From assembly GCA_949987565.1 (NCBI GenBank), contig OX465119.1, positions 8,798,895-8,862,894 on the forward strand: a stretch of DNA of 64,000 nucleotides, given 5' to 3'. Position 1 is the stretch's first letter. Each line of letters starts with the position of its first letter. This DNA is from Luidia sarsii (lineage: Eukaryota; Echinodermata; Asteroidea; Paxillosida; Luidiidae). The notes under the pieces were generated by a model. That model was given only the letters and a program-made list of their open reading frames with translations, ran no database searches and was not told the origin of the DNA. Below are positions 23,901 through 38,900 of the stretch, piece by piece. Made by a program: the position numbers and the translations under genes.

Positions 23901-26900
23901 ACTTTTCGGTCATTTTAGTCAGTGAGCAGTTTGCACCATTTTTTTTCTTCACATTTTAGGTCTACTGAAGTTATTGCCATAAGTCAAGGGTTGGACTAAT
24001 TTCTGTTAGTCCTAGCATGGGTCCTAGGGTAGAAACACATTTTACCAATAGGCCTAAACATTAGTCAAATAACTATAGCTACATTGTACATGTAGGTACC
24101 GGGTACCATATACTCCTTCAGCCTCAGCTCTTTCAGCTCTTAGTGTAAGGTTTGCATCTTTTGAGAAGGAGTGTACGTAGTTGTACATGTACATGTACGT
24201 ACATGTACATGTATGGAGCTGTAAAGAGCAGGTTTACAACTCAATGTTTAAAGCAGTGTGTACTCTGCCTGTTGTCCTTCCACCATGGAAACCCGAACGT
24301 CTTATCTTTTTGCTCCTCACTGCACATGTACAGTACATACTTGTACCGGTATGGGTGCATCAAGTGTGTACCGTACATGCCCGTCACCTGTGGATAGTGC
24401 ATTATATTGTCAGTGTTTTATTTTTTTGGAACTGCCAAATCCATCAACACGTACCGGTAGCTGAAACAAAGCAGTTTGGGAAATGACTTAAAGTGATATA
24501 CAAAAATGTTGCAAACTGCTTACTGAGTAAAAATACTGCTTTGAAAGATTTACATTAGTACATGTACATGTACATGTACATGTACTATTAGCAATTTTGA
24601 AAAGTGTGTTTGAAGGTTAGCATGGTGAGAATAGCAGGAAATAAGTTTGCGGTGACACCATGTAAATTCTCTTTTGTGAGTATAATATACAGTGTATGTG
24701 TGGTTCTGAAAAGACCGGAGGAACTTGACGTTTCGAACAGTGTACTGGGTACCCTGTTAGTCTTCAGGAGACTGAAGGCTTGGAAAGGCTTTTATTTATC
24801 TCCTGTCTTTCAATGGAAAGTGTGAAAGTGTTCTCGAGATGCACGGATAGGGATCTACATGTATGAGGTGGACAATTAACGAGAAGTATGTATGTACTTC
24901 GAAATTCTGGCTTGCTGTGTTTTGATGCAATTATTACCATAAAAAATTATTTGTCTGTTTGTGACAACCGGTATACCGGTAGTCCGGTACATACATGTAC
25001 GTACATGTGGGGTTGATTTACAATGATGGTCATGTTACAATGTATCAGTCGATGGACTTGTAGACTTGTTTCTTTCGCATGACTTGCCACTGAACAGCTT
25101 GGTAGGCCACAAGCCCAGATAGAACCATGCAGTATCCTATGAGCTAAGGAATGAAATATTCATGGATACTCTTTGAGGCTAAGGCCTACAGGGGCCGGAC
25201 TCCAGATCAGTACAAAAACTACAATACGCCCTACAGTTGGCTTGTATTGTAGGCTACATTGTACAGTACATGGGGAGTTAACTGCTGAATTATTGAAACT
25301 GTGTTTCCCCTGCTTATTGAACTGTGAGGAGGCCCACCTTATTCTTTTGATAGACCACCTCAGATGTTTGTCTCCCAAACTCGCCATCTCAGGGTTCCAA
25401 ACAAGAAAAACACACACTGTATGACTATGATATACATACAGTACATGTACATGTACTTGTACACGATGGGTACATCTGAAGTTTCCTTGAGTCATGCATT
25501 ACTGAATGTTTCTATGCTTTTTTTTTTACAGTGCTTTGGACTCATTTCCTATGCAATCTGTGACCCATGGAACGTCAGCGTACTTGTGTACATGTACATT
25601 ATACTTGTACACTGTCAGACTGTAGCTCATGTACGGTAGCTCATCCATAATAGACCCAAACTCATCTACTGAGCATGTCACCTCATACATGCATGTACTT
25701 GCACAATTCCAGAGGAAACCCTGATTAATTGTTGACCTGTTGACTGTGGTCAAGGTTTGTTTAGTTGCTGTGCAATCCATACCACAAATGTGGTCCATGG
25801 GTACATGTACATTGGGGAGGCTTTAGCCCCTTTTTGGTTTGTTTTCAAACTTTTGTGGGAAAAGTTCACACTAGTTTAGGAAGCATTTCCACATGTACCG
25901 GTACATATGTATGTACCGTACAAATGTACATGTACAGGTGTGTATGTATTTGAATAAAGTATTTGCGAAAATAGCTTTGTACTACTACTATTACTACAGT
26001 ACTTTTCCATCGCATAGTTCTGTAGTGTAATTGTACCTCAAGTTACAGTAAGTGGTAAACATGGTGTGCATACAAGGCCCGTGGCCACTGTGTAATCTGA
26101 ACAAATTGCCTTCATCTGATGAGTTCCCATTCTCAATGATTACGGTTCAAGCCCATCTGCACTCTTTTTCCCCTGCACGTCAATCAATGATCTCTTCGTC
26201 TGTCTATCAAATCCGAGAGGTGAAGCTGACCCCTCTTGACTCCCATCACCGTGGCAACGGTCTGGGCCACTGTTGTTGGGCAACAGATAGAGAGGAGGCA
26301 CCATTTTTTGATACACCCAAAGATGGCAGTTGGAGTGGGGGCATTCAAGCTAAAGTGGCACTGCACTTTTCAGATTATCCACTCATTCCATGACAAATTG
26401 CCTCATCACGGTATCATCAAAAGGCTTTTCACACATTTGTGGAAAATTCAGGTCGCATACTCAATAGTAGGCATTCATTTCAGGTACACACGTACATGTA
26501 TGCATGTACTGTACATGTTCAGTGTACATGTACAATGTACAGTGTATATTGCATGCATCTAAACATGTACATGTACATGCACTTATATACTGACCGGGTT
26601 TCTTAAAGGCCCAATACAACATTGGGAAGATCGGAAAACATGGATGCCCACAGATTTCCTTCTAATTCACACAGTTTGTAGATGGTCATGATACATGTAG
26701 AATCTTCATGTTGAAATCTTACAGTCTGGGATGCTGTATAATTATGTACTTCTCGAGAAATCTTCACTCAAACAGCGACAACTACCTTTTTACTCGCGAG
26801 TAATAACATATTTCTTACACTACAGGACTGTGCAAAAACCGTGACTTCTTTTGTCTTTTTCTACTTTCTCAGATAACCATTTGAGCTAAAACCTTTGCAG

Positions 26901-29900
26901 GATTCTTTTTTCGGAATGTTTAATGGTTTAACACACAAACTGTGGCAATATTACGGCCCTATTTTGATTCTTCTATCTGACCACAGTGTGATTGAGTAGG
27001 CCTACTCTACGTGTACAGTACTTAGTTTTTAATTGAGGTCTCCCTAGCAACGGACAGAAGCCATCCTTCCCTGTCTTAGTTGAATCTTTTGTCCGTTCTG
27101 TTTGCTTTCCAATCTGGTGCCTCCGTTTGTGATTATTGGTACCTGGTGTGCAAGAACTCACAAAGATCGTAATTAAATTGAGCCAGCGAACCTTTGCAGT
27201 GTTTGCCGTGTTACATAACCGGCCAAGTTGGTGGTTGGAATTCCCTGGTGGACAGCTCTGCCAAAGAGGAGTGAAAAGGCCAGAGAAATCAACGGTCAAT
27301 AATCGCTGATCCAAAATCAAACAGAAGCTAATTGATATCCACAAGTCTGAGTAACCTACTGTATGTACAAGAATGTTGTAAACTGCTTGCTGACTCATAT
27401 GACCTAAAGGAAAAGCTCAACATAGTATCTTAGGCCTATGTGGGCCAAATGTTTAGATTCTTGATCCTCTTTTGTCCTTTCTCTGTCATCCATGCGGTCA
27501 GAAGCACCTACAAGTACATGTAGTGTACTATTATTATGGTTTTTTTTTTTATTATTATTTTTTTTGCAGAGCGTTCACACATTCGGTTTGGAAAATAGCT
27601 GTAATTTAGAAAAGTCGCACTAAATGACTAAAGTCGTCCAATACCATGGAGGTCCAATACTTAGTGATTCAGACTATTAATCTTGATTATTCTTGCCACT
27701 AAAGTGGAGTTTAAATCTTGATCTAAATAATCATTGAATAGCTCATCCTCATCTCTAATAACTTTTGGACTAGCCAGCCTGTATACTGTATACATTATTG
27801 GTACTGTATACATGTGTACCAGTATGTGGGTCGCACAAGTAGCCCAGTATATATACTACTAGTACTACCCATCTGTTACTGTCACCTGATATGAGTGGCT
27901 ATCTATTTTAATACCAGTGACATTGCAAGCAGCCATCCAGTGCAAAAGTGGATGCTGGCACAGACAATTCCAAACTGGGTCAGTTAATAATCAGTAGAGC
28001 TGATGCTGCCAGCTGGTCCAGTGTAACTACTTACTGTAGACAGAATACTGGTAGCCCCATTGCAATGATACTGCCCTTATAACAGCAGGATGAAACACTT
28101 ATGTGTTGCTAGATACATGTACCCTTACTGTAGATGTCAGTTGAATCAATGACAGCTGTCAATCATGAATGGTGTGAGCAAGCCTTGCAAAGCCTTGCAA
28201 GCTCTATAGTTAATGAGAAAAATGTGTCCAGCTTCATCAGTCAGTTGTAATTGTGTATTTAAAGTACATGTGTAATAAAGTTGCATACAGAAACAATTCT
28301 GGTACTGTGCATGTACATGTATAGTATACATACGTGTATGTGCATCATAATGTAAAGTTATCTAGTATAATTATGATGTGCTCTGCAAAAAAGAGTCACT
28401 TCTCCGACAGTAATGTAAATGGAAGTTTTGGTGGTGGAAAACTCTCAAAAATTGAAATTTACACCAAAGTATACACATTTATTAGGCCTACCTGTAAGTC
28501 AAAACTGACTTCTTGACAATCTGTAAAAATGGCAAAGAAATAGGCCAAAGGCCCCTATTTAATTTGTTTGGTTTTTTTTGGTTTTTTTTTTTGGGGGGGG
28601 GTGTTTATACATTTATATGTAGTATGTTTACATATGTTTGTATGTCGCGTGTCTCTTATTTTCCCCAAAGCCTGTCACAAATATTCTGTTAATTTTTATA
28701 AGCTCTCAATATAAGAAAGGCACATAGTTTGGTTTCAGCTTCTCATCAAGGGCAGCAGGCTATTCAATATCGTCTTAAAGTACATTTTTTTTGGCTGTCA
28801 TGTCTTTCAGGAGAAATCAATTTGGGGCTTTGGTTTTTGTGGGCATTCGAGGAAAGTTATGTCTTGATCTTCCCTGGCTTGTCTTTTTTTTCCCTCACAA
28901 ATTTCTAGAGATTCAGGGTATCAAACTCTTTATTAAATTGTCTAGCTGTCTTGTAAGATTCCATCAAACAGGCACTAGATTTCCTAGAATTCATCCTGCA
29001 AGGTATGGCATCCGTCTGACACAAAGTAGGGGGTGCTTTATGTACATGTACCGCTCCGTTCTTTGAGCTAGCAAAATTCGCAGCAAACCTTCAGCCTCAA
29101 AAGTCAAAATGAAAATTCTTATGAAAATTGCCCAAAGTTATGTTATAACATAATGGTTTTCCTTTGTGTACCTGTCATGCACATGCACCGTTCAAGTATG
29201 TATTGTACTTGTACAACATCATACTATCCCATCAGTAACAAATGTACATATTATCACAACTGCTCTTGCCTTTCAGTAACCCAATCCTTTGCAAAGCCAG
29301 CTTTTGTGGAGACCAGACTTTGGCAGTTTTCTGAGCTGTTGGGTTGTTTTTGTTTGGTTGTTTTGACTGTTTTTATGCTGCAAGTACTGTACAGTATCGT
29401 TTTCAGACCCTCAGGGACAAGGTCAATAGTTTACTGGCTGTAAAAAGATTGGGCTTGCTGTCAGACTTTCCATTAAAGGGCAATCAATGTGTACAGTTAT
29501 GTACATGTAAAATATGGGTAATTCTAATAGGGGCCCTTTCAACAAAGACTATTTGACTATTTGGGAAGGCTGCTACAATATCTAAGGGCTAGATAGGGCT
29601 AGCTGATTATACTGTAACTGACAACCCCAACCTGGCAAAGATAAGTTGACTTTTTAGGAAGGCCACCATATTAAGAGCATGAAGTGCTTGATAGCTGAGA
29701 TTGTAAGAGTGCTGGTACACATGCAAAATCAGAGGTCTCGGGTTCAAGTCCCGGTCCAGTCAAAGTTTTTGTTTCCATTTTTTCAAAAATGATAAAAAAA
29801 TGTTGATACTACTTCTACATGGTACATGTACTAAATACTGACTTAATTCTATCACCAAAATACAAATCACCAAATGTACAGGGCTGGACTAATTATGTGG

Positions 29901-32900
29901 ACTTTTTGAGTAGAAAGACCTTTCTCAAAGGTACGGTAAAGAACTTGAAAGATCCTTCAAGTTCAGATGGAAAAAAGACTGGCCACCTAGAGTACAGTTT
30001 AGATGTTGGGTATACTTGTATCCCTAATTGCTCATTCCTCTACAATATCAGTATCAGTCTTGCTGTGCAACTTTCATGCAAGCCAGAACTCAGATTTCGC
30101 TAGTTGTATCAAGTGACATATTGCGTCCACTGAAAACAAGTTTCGTTCTGCCTTTCACAGCTATTTTAGGCACAGTGTACATATATTATCTGGCGGTTTG
30201 GTGACAATAGTCCCAACTCTCTGTAAAAGCAGGACACCAATTGAAACATTAAACCCACTCCCATTCTCTCTAATTACTGCCTGTGCTTGCATTGTACAAG
30301 GAACGAGGAGTTTTAGCCAACAGTTTGGGGAGTACACTCTATTCAGTAATCCCCATATAAAGTGCCTGGTTTCAAACGTCTGTTTGGGTTTGGCTCAGAT
30401 ATCATGAAGAACCCTTTATTTTTAAATGACTCCAGCAGTAGTGGCAGTTGAGCTGATCCTGGGCATTGATTAAAATCTGCATGATCCTGTTTCAAGTTGG
30501 ATTTTTGTAGAGGTCTACCAGAGCCCTGTGTACTTGAAGGTCAAGGCATGTGTCAAGTCTAAAGTTTCACCATCTCTTTATCAAACAAACTATAGATTGT
30601 TTCCCTGTGTCAAAAACAACAGTATTCCCTTTAGTCAAAATACATTGTACCGGTACTGCTGTATTCCACCTATATGGTATCACCACGCTCAACCACATGT
30701 AATATGTATCATCTCACAAGAGATGAATTACATGGTGTCACTGCCAATACACTGAGCCAGTATGTCCACCATAGCATACATGTACAAATTATGTACATTA
30801 AGTCCAGATTAGATGCAGCTTAATTTTATTGAAATGTCAGTTGACGCTTTCATGTTTTCTCATATTTTCGTTATTTGTTTTCTTTGCTTTTTACAGGAGG
30901 ATTTTCTGGCAACCGATGACCTGTTTGTGGATTATTTCAATGCATTTCTTCAGCTGCCTGTAAGTTTCATTCCATGAAATAATGCTGTCAAATTGAAATG
31001 CCTTTATTTTACATGTGTATTTCTTGCTAAGGTCGCACTTATTTCCTTAGCACTGGTTCACGCTTCTTTCCTAGCCTAGGAGCCAAATGGTTCACACTAA
31101 ATGTAACGTACATGTACATACTTGTGTAGCACTTCTCTTTCAACAAGCCCCTGATGACTACATGCACACACTACCCAAAACATTGGGTTACCAGGTATTT
31201 TCAGAACCACACTCCTTCTTGAAAGAGAAGTGCTACATAACTGTACATGGTGTCACCGCAAACCTTCCACAAAATATAATGACTTGTACTATTGTAATCA
31301 TTTAAATAGAGTTACAATGCATCGTAAGGCTTTGTGAAGTCGGCCCCCGAACATTTTTCAGTAAATAGATCTCTCAACCAATGGGAAACAGTCTTTCATT
31401 CTCCGACTCCTTGTTGTTATTTCGGGCAGACCTTTGCTGAGCCCCTGGTCTTCAACAAGGAGAAGCGAGGCTTTGAGGTGGTGACCTCGGCCCGACAGGC
31501 GCTGAGGGAGAAGATCCGGGCCCTGGCCCGCTCCCAGCAGGCGCCCAACCCCATCTACAGCGCCACCAAGAGGGTGCGCAAGTCACTGCTACCGCTCGGC
31601 GTCAAGCTGCCGCCCAGCGGGCCCCAGTTCACCGAGGAGGACTTTGACGTGAAGACGAGCTTCACGGTCCAGGTGAGTCTGGGGAAGGGGAGTCTTAGAT
31701 ACATACAGTAGACACATGGTAGAGGCAGCTCTCGAGTAATGGTGGGTGCGGTCCAGTAGCTTATCCACCAGTCCACTTTACAGCTTGGCATTTGACTGGA
31801 TGATGATTTTAACCAATTTGGGTTGATGGTGATGATGGTGGTGAAGGTGGTGATGGTGGTGATGGTGTTGATGATGGTGGTGAAGGTGGTGATGGTGTTG
31901 ATGGTGGTGATATCGTTGATGGTGTTGATGATGGTGATGATGGTGGTGAAGGTGGTGAAGGTGGTGATATCGTTGATGGTGTTGATGATGATGGTGAAGG
32001 TGGTGAAGGTGGTGATGGTGGTGATATCGTTGATGGTGTTGATGGTGTTGATGATGGTGATGATGGTGGTGATGGTGGTGATGGTGTTGATAGTGTTGAT
32101 GATGGTTATGATGGTGATGATGATGGTGGTGATGGTGTTGATGGTGGTGTAGGTGGTGATGGTATTGATGATGGTGATGATGATGGTGGTGATGGTGAAC
32201 ATTGATGATGGTGATGATGGTGGTGAAGGTGGTGATGGTGGTGATATCGTTGATGGTATTGATGATGGTGATGATGATGGTGGTGATGGTGGTGATGGTA
32301 TTGATGATGGTGATGATGATGGTGGTGATGGTGGTGATGGTATTGATGATGGTGATGATGATGATGATGATGGTGGTGATGGTATTGATGATGTTGATGA
32401 TGGTGATGATGGTGGTGAAGGTGGTGATGGTGGTGATATCGTTGATGGTATTGATGATGGTGATGATGATGGTGGTGATGGTGGTGATGGTGGTGATGGT
32501 ATTGATGATGTTGATGATGGTGATGATGGTGGTGAAGGTGGTGATGGTGGTGATATCATTGATGGTATTGATGATGGTGATGATGATGGTGGTGATGGTA
32601 TTGATGATGGTGATGATGATGGTGGTGATGGTGGTGATGGTGGTGATGGTATTGATGATGGTGATGATGATGATGATGGTGGTGATGGTATTGATGATGT
32701 TGATGATGGTGATGATGGTGGTGAAGGTGGTGATGGTGGTGATATCGTTGATGGTATTGATGATGGTGATGATGATGGTGGTGATGGTATTGATGATGGT
32801 GATGATGATGGTGGTGATGGTGGTGATGGTATTGATGATGTTGATGATGGTGATGATGGTGGTGAAGGTGGTGATGGTGGTGATGGTGGTGATATCGTTG

Positions 32901-35900
32901 ATGGTATTGATGATGGTGATGATGATGGTGGTGATGGTGGTGATGGTATTGATGATGGTGATGATGATGGTGGTGATGGTGGTGATGGTGGTGATGGTAT
33001 TGATGATGTTGATGATGGTGATGATGGTGGTGAAGGTGGTGATGGTGGTGATATCGTTGATGGTATTGATGATGGTGATGATGATGGTGGTGATGGTGGT
33101 GATGGTATTGATGATGGTGATGATGATGGTGGTGATGGTGGTGATGGTATTGATGATGGTGATGATGATGGTGATGATGGTGGTGATGGTGGTGATGGTA
33201 CTGATGATGGTGATGATGATGATGATGATGGTGGTGATGGTGGTGAAGGTGGTGATGGTGGTGATATCGTTGATGGTATTGATGATGGTGATGATGATGC
33301 CAGTGGTGATGGTGGTGATGGTATTGATGATGGTGATGATGATGGTGGTGATGGTGGTGATGATGGTGATGGTATTGATGATGGTGGTGAAGGCGGTAAT
33401 GGTGTTGATGGTGGTGATATCATTGATGGTGTTGATGGTGGTGATGATGGTGGTGTTCTTCAGAACCATAACTTTCACCAAAGCGACCTCATACACGGTG
33501 TCACCGCAAAAACTCCCCTATAGTGTTTCATCCACCATGCAAAGCCTTAAGTTGTATTTAATGCATGTAGACTTGGATTTAACATGTCCTATGCGCATTG
33601 AGCTTTTGTTCCTGTTGCATAGCAAGTTGCAACACCATCAAGGCTCCAAATTTGAATGGTTCTAGTTCAAAGTAAGTATTGAAGCTGCTCGTTGTTGTGT
33701 TGTTGCGCCCTGCAGTGTCTGAACAAGGAGCAAGGCATTCTGTGGATCAAGGAGGAAAGGCTGCCTGCCTTCCTGCAGAGTGACTCTTACCTGGAGTATC
33801 GCCTAGCCAAGCTCGTCTCACAAGTGGAGGTGAGGAGCCGGGCACAAACCAACAAATCGAGGCTGCCCTCTAGAGGCAGAGACTGTACAGGCCAGGGGTG
33901 GATTTCACAAATGTTGCCATACCTTTTGCTATTTAAAAATCATTGCTGGGTCACGAACCTGGTATACGGTGTTTAGAAACCAGTAAGTCGTCAGTTATTT
34001 TTTCACCAATGACCCTACGATCTCATGATGAACGTTTAACGTAACATTTTGCAGATGTTATGTTTCACCTCTGAACAAGCAATATAATGTACATAACCAC
34101 CGTATGCTCTCTCTCTTCGATCCCATCCTAGTCTGTCTACCAGCTTTCCTCCTTTGTGACCTTATCTACTCCTTGCTCTTCCCTTTGATCTTACCTTAGT
34201 CCGTCTACCAGCTTTCCTCCTTTGTGACCTTATCTACTCCCTGCCCTTCCCTTTGATCCCATCCTAGTCTGTCTACCAGCTTTCCTCCTTTGTGACCTCA
34301 TCTACTCCCTGCCCTTCCCTTTGATCTTACCTTAGTCCGTCTACCAGCTTTCCTCCTTTGTGACCTTATCTACTCCCTGCCCTTCCCTTTGATCCCATCC
34401 TAGTTTGTCTACCAGCTTTCCTCCTTTGTGACCTTATCTACTCCCTGCTCTTCCCTTTGATCCCATCCTAGTCTGTCTACCAGCTTTCCTCCTTTGTGAC
34501 CTTATCTACTCCCTGCTCTTCCCTTTGATCCAATCCTAGTCTGTCTACCAGCTTTCCTCCTTTGTGACCTTATCTACTCCCTGCTCTTCCCCTTGATCTT
34601 ACCTTAGTCTGTCTCCCAGCTTTCCCTTTTACCTTATCTACTTTCTGCCCGTCCCAAATTTGATCCCACTGTCTGTCTACCAGCTTTCCTTGTTTTGTGA
34701 CCTTATCTACTCCCTGTCCTTCCCTTAGTTCCACCATAGTTTGTCCACCAGTTTTCCTCCTTTGTCACTTTCCTGCCATCCCTATTCTATTGCCTTTCCC
34801 CATTTCTTGTCACGACCAGAAATGGTTCTGGTCTTGAACTCAGCCTAGGAGAAAGGTCCTGGTAGGACCATCAACATTTTCAGGTGGTTGATTGAAATTT
34901 ACCTATTTCTGGTCTCAGATTGCCGGCAAGGACAGCGATGCCCCCATTCATCTGTTTGTCGACTCGCAGTACAAGCCCTTTGCCATCGAGAAACCGCCCG
35001 TGGTGGAGCCACCCAAGGTGGACGAGCAAGGCATGGCCATGCGCCAGATGTTTGTCTGCATGGGCGAGGCCTACCCCACCCAGTCCAAGGCGTGGTTCAG
35101 CCACGTGCAGCTGGAGAGTGGCACAGCCACCACCGACGCCGGCCCTGAAGGTGGGGTGGGCTCGCGGCCCGGGAGTGGCCGGCCGCTGAGCTCCGCCGGC
35201 GGCCGGCCGATGAGCTCCTCCAGCGCGAGGCTCATGAGCTCGGCCAGCGGTCGGCCACTCAGCTCCTCGCTGAGCCTCTGGGAGCAAGGGACAGGCGACA
35301 GCGGCATCGGCAGTCCCTGGCGGCAGGACTCGCTCACCCACGCCAACTTTGACCCGGCCAGCCTCGGTGATATCCCCGGTGGGGAGAAGCTCTTCCACAG
35401 CCCGCCGCGGCTCCGCTCCCCGCCCTCCTGGCGGCCTCCCATCGGCGACGATGCTTGCGTCGTGGCCGACGCCGTCACCAGTTCCCGGAGTTACAGTGGC
35501 CCCGTGCACGTCGCGCCGGCGGGCAGCGATCGTCGGCTGCCGGCCGAAGAATTGGCAGAGGAGGAGGACAACGAAGAGGAGGAGAAGTCGAGCACGGAGA
35601 GTGGCTTTGACGCCGAGAGCCAGCAGCTGAACGTCAGCGACAATGAGAAGGAGGACGACCAGCCTGAGCTGGATGAGTCCGCGCCGAAGCCACTCCGGGT
35701 GGCCACGCTGGAGGACATGTCCGCCGTCCTCGTCTCCTTCGCCCTGAGGTCGGCCATCGGCACGGTGACAGGCGCCCCCGGCGACCGCATCGAGGCCTTC
35801 CTTGACGGCGGACTCCTGCGCTCCCTGGACGTCCGCTGCAGGGACCTGACCGCGGAGGCGCTGGGGGCCATGGAGGTGATGGCCCAGCCCGCCCCCCTGC

Positions 35901-38900
35901 ACGCCCGGCCGTCCATCCTCAAGAGCCGGACAGCGGCGGCCGCGGAGGAGCGGGACGAGCTTCGCTCCAGCAGCCGCATCTCCGTGGCAACCACGGGGCC
36001 GGAAGGAGCGGAAGAGGAGGACTCGCTCTTCGACAGCGACGCCGAGAACGAGCCCGCTAACGAGCGGCCCGACCCGTACTTCTCCAAGCCCCGGGGCAGC
36101 CTGGACCTGAGCAACAAGCGCGGCACGGACGCCTTCAAGAGGTTCCTGTGGGGCACGGCCGGGGAGAAGATCTGGAACCTGTGGCTGGACGTGGACCGTG
36201 GACAGATGATAGCGGACGAGGATGTCCAACAGCAGTAAGTCATCCAGTGATTTATTTCCGCTGACCCTTACTGGCGCACCCACTCCAGCAAAGACGAGTT
36301 CACTAATTGGGAAGGCCAGCATCTAAAGGCGGCCGCACCACAGAGCTATCTGCTGAGCAAAAATTCTCTCGAGGTTTTTAGCTGAGCACGTAGCTCACAG
36401 TGTGCGCTGAACTTTTGCTGAGATTTCTGCCTCAAGAAGCCATGAGACCAATATCTATCCTGTTAGATAGATATTGGTCTCACGGCCTCTTGAGGCAGAA
36501 ATCCCACCAAAAGTTCAGCGCACACGGTGAGCTACGTGCTGAGCTAATGGCCACAAGAAACTTTTTGCTCAGCAGATACATGTACATGTACATTGTAGCT
36601 ATCGTATGCTGCGGCCTTTAGGGCTGTAAATGTACACGTATGTAAGAGGGCTGGTACTCAAAACTCAAAATTGTTCAAAAGTTCCCAGTGGGTGTTTCCT
36701 GCAATTTAATTTCTTTCTTTTTTTCAATAACATATATTTTTTCATTTGTCTGATATGACCTGCTGTGAAAGAGGAGATTGGCCCATCGAGGTGCAATGTT
36801 GGCTATTGTTCACTCCTGCATAATGTATTAGACTTAGAAAGCAATTTGAATCAAAGCAAAATGTCATTCGTGTTCTCACCCTGTCACCCTCTCGCCAGCT
36901 TCATCGCCCAGTTGCGGGACAAGTACCTGAAGGCAGGAGGGATCTGTGAGCTGCCCAGGGAGCTCCTGCAGTCCCTGGGACTGGAGTCGCCGTCCAAGTG
37001 GAGTGCCGTCGAGAATCTCTGCAAGCTGCATATGGACATGGTCTCACCCCTTCTCCTCTACTGGTATGCTGCGGAGGCCTTGTGACTTCTATCGGCCCAC
37101 ACACTATGAACATCTCAACCGTGAAAATGGGCTGAAAATGTCATTTAGCCGTGAAAATTCACCGTGTTTTCACCCCTATTTCATGGTACACTGTTAGCCA
37201 AGTCATTTTCACGATGTTTTCACCAGTGGTCTCCAAGGCCACATTCATGGTGGTTAATGGCTAGAGGCAATTAAGAAGTATCTGGGAGTGACAGTTACAA
37301 GGACACCATACAGTACCTCTATGAATGTCCGAATGTCCGTCTAGATACCAGCAACAAAATACATTTTTTGTTGAAACTTTGAGTTCGTAGTTTTGGAGAA
37401 AAAAGTGGGGATTACGTTGGTGGCATGCAGTGACCGCATACAGCTAGTAGTGCGCGGTGCACGCATGTGCGCAGCTGTATGCGTGCACCGCGTTTGCCAT
37501 CCAGTCACAAGGGAATTTTTCACCGATTTCTCCCAAACTACCCACTGAACATTTCAACAAAAAATATATAAATTGTTGCTGGTATCTAGACAAACATTCT
37601 GTGTGAGTTTCATTTCTGAACTTTATCTATTTTTTGGAAAAAAATGAATAAACAATTCACCAACTTACGTCCTTTGCCATAGAGTTTGTCATCTATGCCC
37701 ATGATGCTTTGCGAACGTCGGAAAGGTTTATTCATGCACGTGCGTAGTGAATAATTTTTCACTTACAAAAGCGAATATAACAAGTTTGAATTTGTCTCTG
37801 CCTTTGAGAAAAGTCCTGCTAGGATCAAAACGTCTGGCTCTTCTAATTCTTTAAGTTTGAATTTGTGTTCATCCCCAGGGCACCCCGATTTCTGATGCGG
37901 GAGATGTACAGCAGTAACAGCACCAACAGCACCACGACCAATCAGATCTACAACCGGCAAAAGCTGATTAGCAGCAGCAGCAGCAGTAGTTATCCCGAGC
38001 CGAAGACTGTGACTCTGTTGCCTCTGCGGCCCAAGACATGCTGGCCAAGGCTGAGGCCTGGCTCCGCCATGCCGATGGAGGTAGGTAGCCCAGATGTGAA
38101 GACTAGACTTTAGTGTTTAGACAACCCGGAATAATGTGTCTCTTTTAATTAATCCCTTGACGCCGGGATTATTTTAGTGCCAATGGCCGACACAGTGCCA
38201 TTTCAAAAGCTCGCTAAACAATCAGAGAACAATAAACCTGCAAAATAAATCAATAAGAGTGCACTATTTTTATCAGTGAATCAAAATGTGGCACAGTAGG
38301 AAGTCTGCGTGGCTTTTGTGAAGGGATTATCAGCCCTCAAAGATTGGCCTTTTGTGTGTAGTCAAATGTAGTCAAATGGAACTGTGTGTGCTGCTACCCT
38401 TTGACCGCAAACATACCTGCACTGCAGCGGACAAAGGATCCAGCTGGACGGCCTCAATAAAGTGTGCACTTTGTGGTAAAGGGTTTTACCTTTGGGTTTT
38501 GGGCAGGCCAGCCCACTGTCTGCCATAGTAGCGCGCAGACCCTCGATCGTTCACAATGAAGCCCCACAATAGCGCCAATGTTACCGCTGATCTGGCAATT
38601 CATGCAGCAACTGACGTCAAAAAAAGGTGTTTGTCACAATACATATTGCTGAAAAGAGTCTTTGTCTACAGTTTGGACAATAACGGCGTCCAAATTTTGA
38701 AACCCACTATGCATGCATAGCGGCTTCACGGAAAGTCAACGCAGGAGTCGTGGGTTTAAATCCTGTTCGAGCTGCTTGTATTTTTTCAGCACGCAAAGCA
38801 GCTGAGCATGCGGGGATAATTACCGGTACAAGATGAGTTGGGTAAACCCTTGTTAAAGAAACCTAGTTTGTATCCCATGATGGTCACGCCATATACCCAA

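Noticed and set aside
31555..33665. Open frames of 456-622 codons on both strands (Asp/Gly, Met/Val, Ser/Pro, Thr/Ile rich)
   Set aside because: All come from the GAT/GGT minisatellite, which lacks stops in several frames; no domain, and it lies within an RGS22 intron.
34880..36322. 480-codon minus-strand frame opposite RGS22 exon 6
   Set aside because: Shadow of a GC-rich coding exon; no recognisable domain, while the + frame is conserved RGS22 sequence.
38005..38080. Second frame in RGS22 exon 8 spelling a helix-like AAQDMLAKAEAWLRHA
   Set aside because: A stop precedes it and its exit phase does not fit exon 9. The chosen frame (TLLPLRPKTC) joins both neighbours in phase and looks like RGS22 family sequence. 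Still worth a transcript check.
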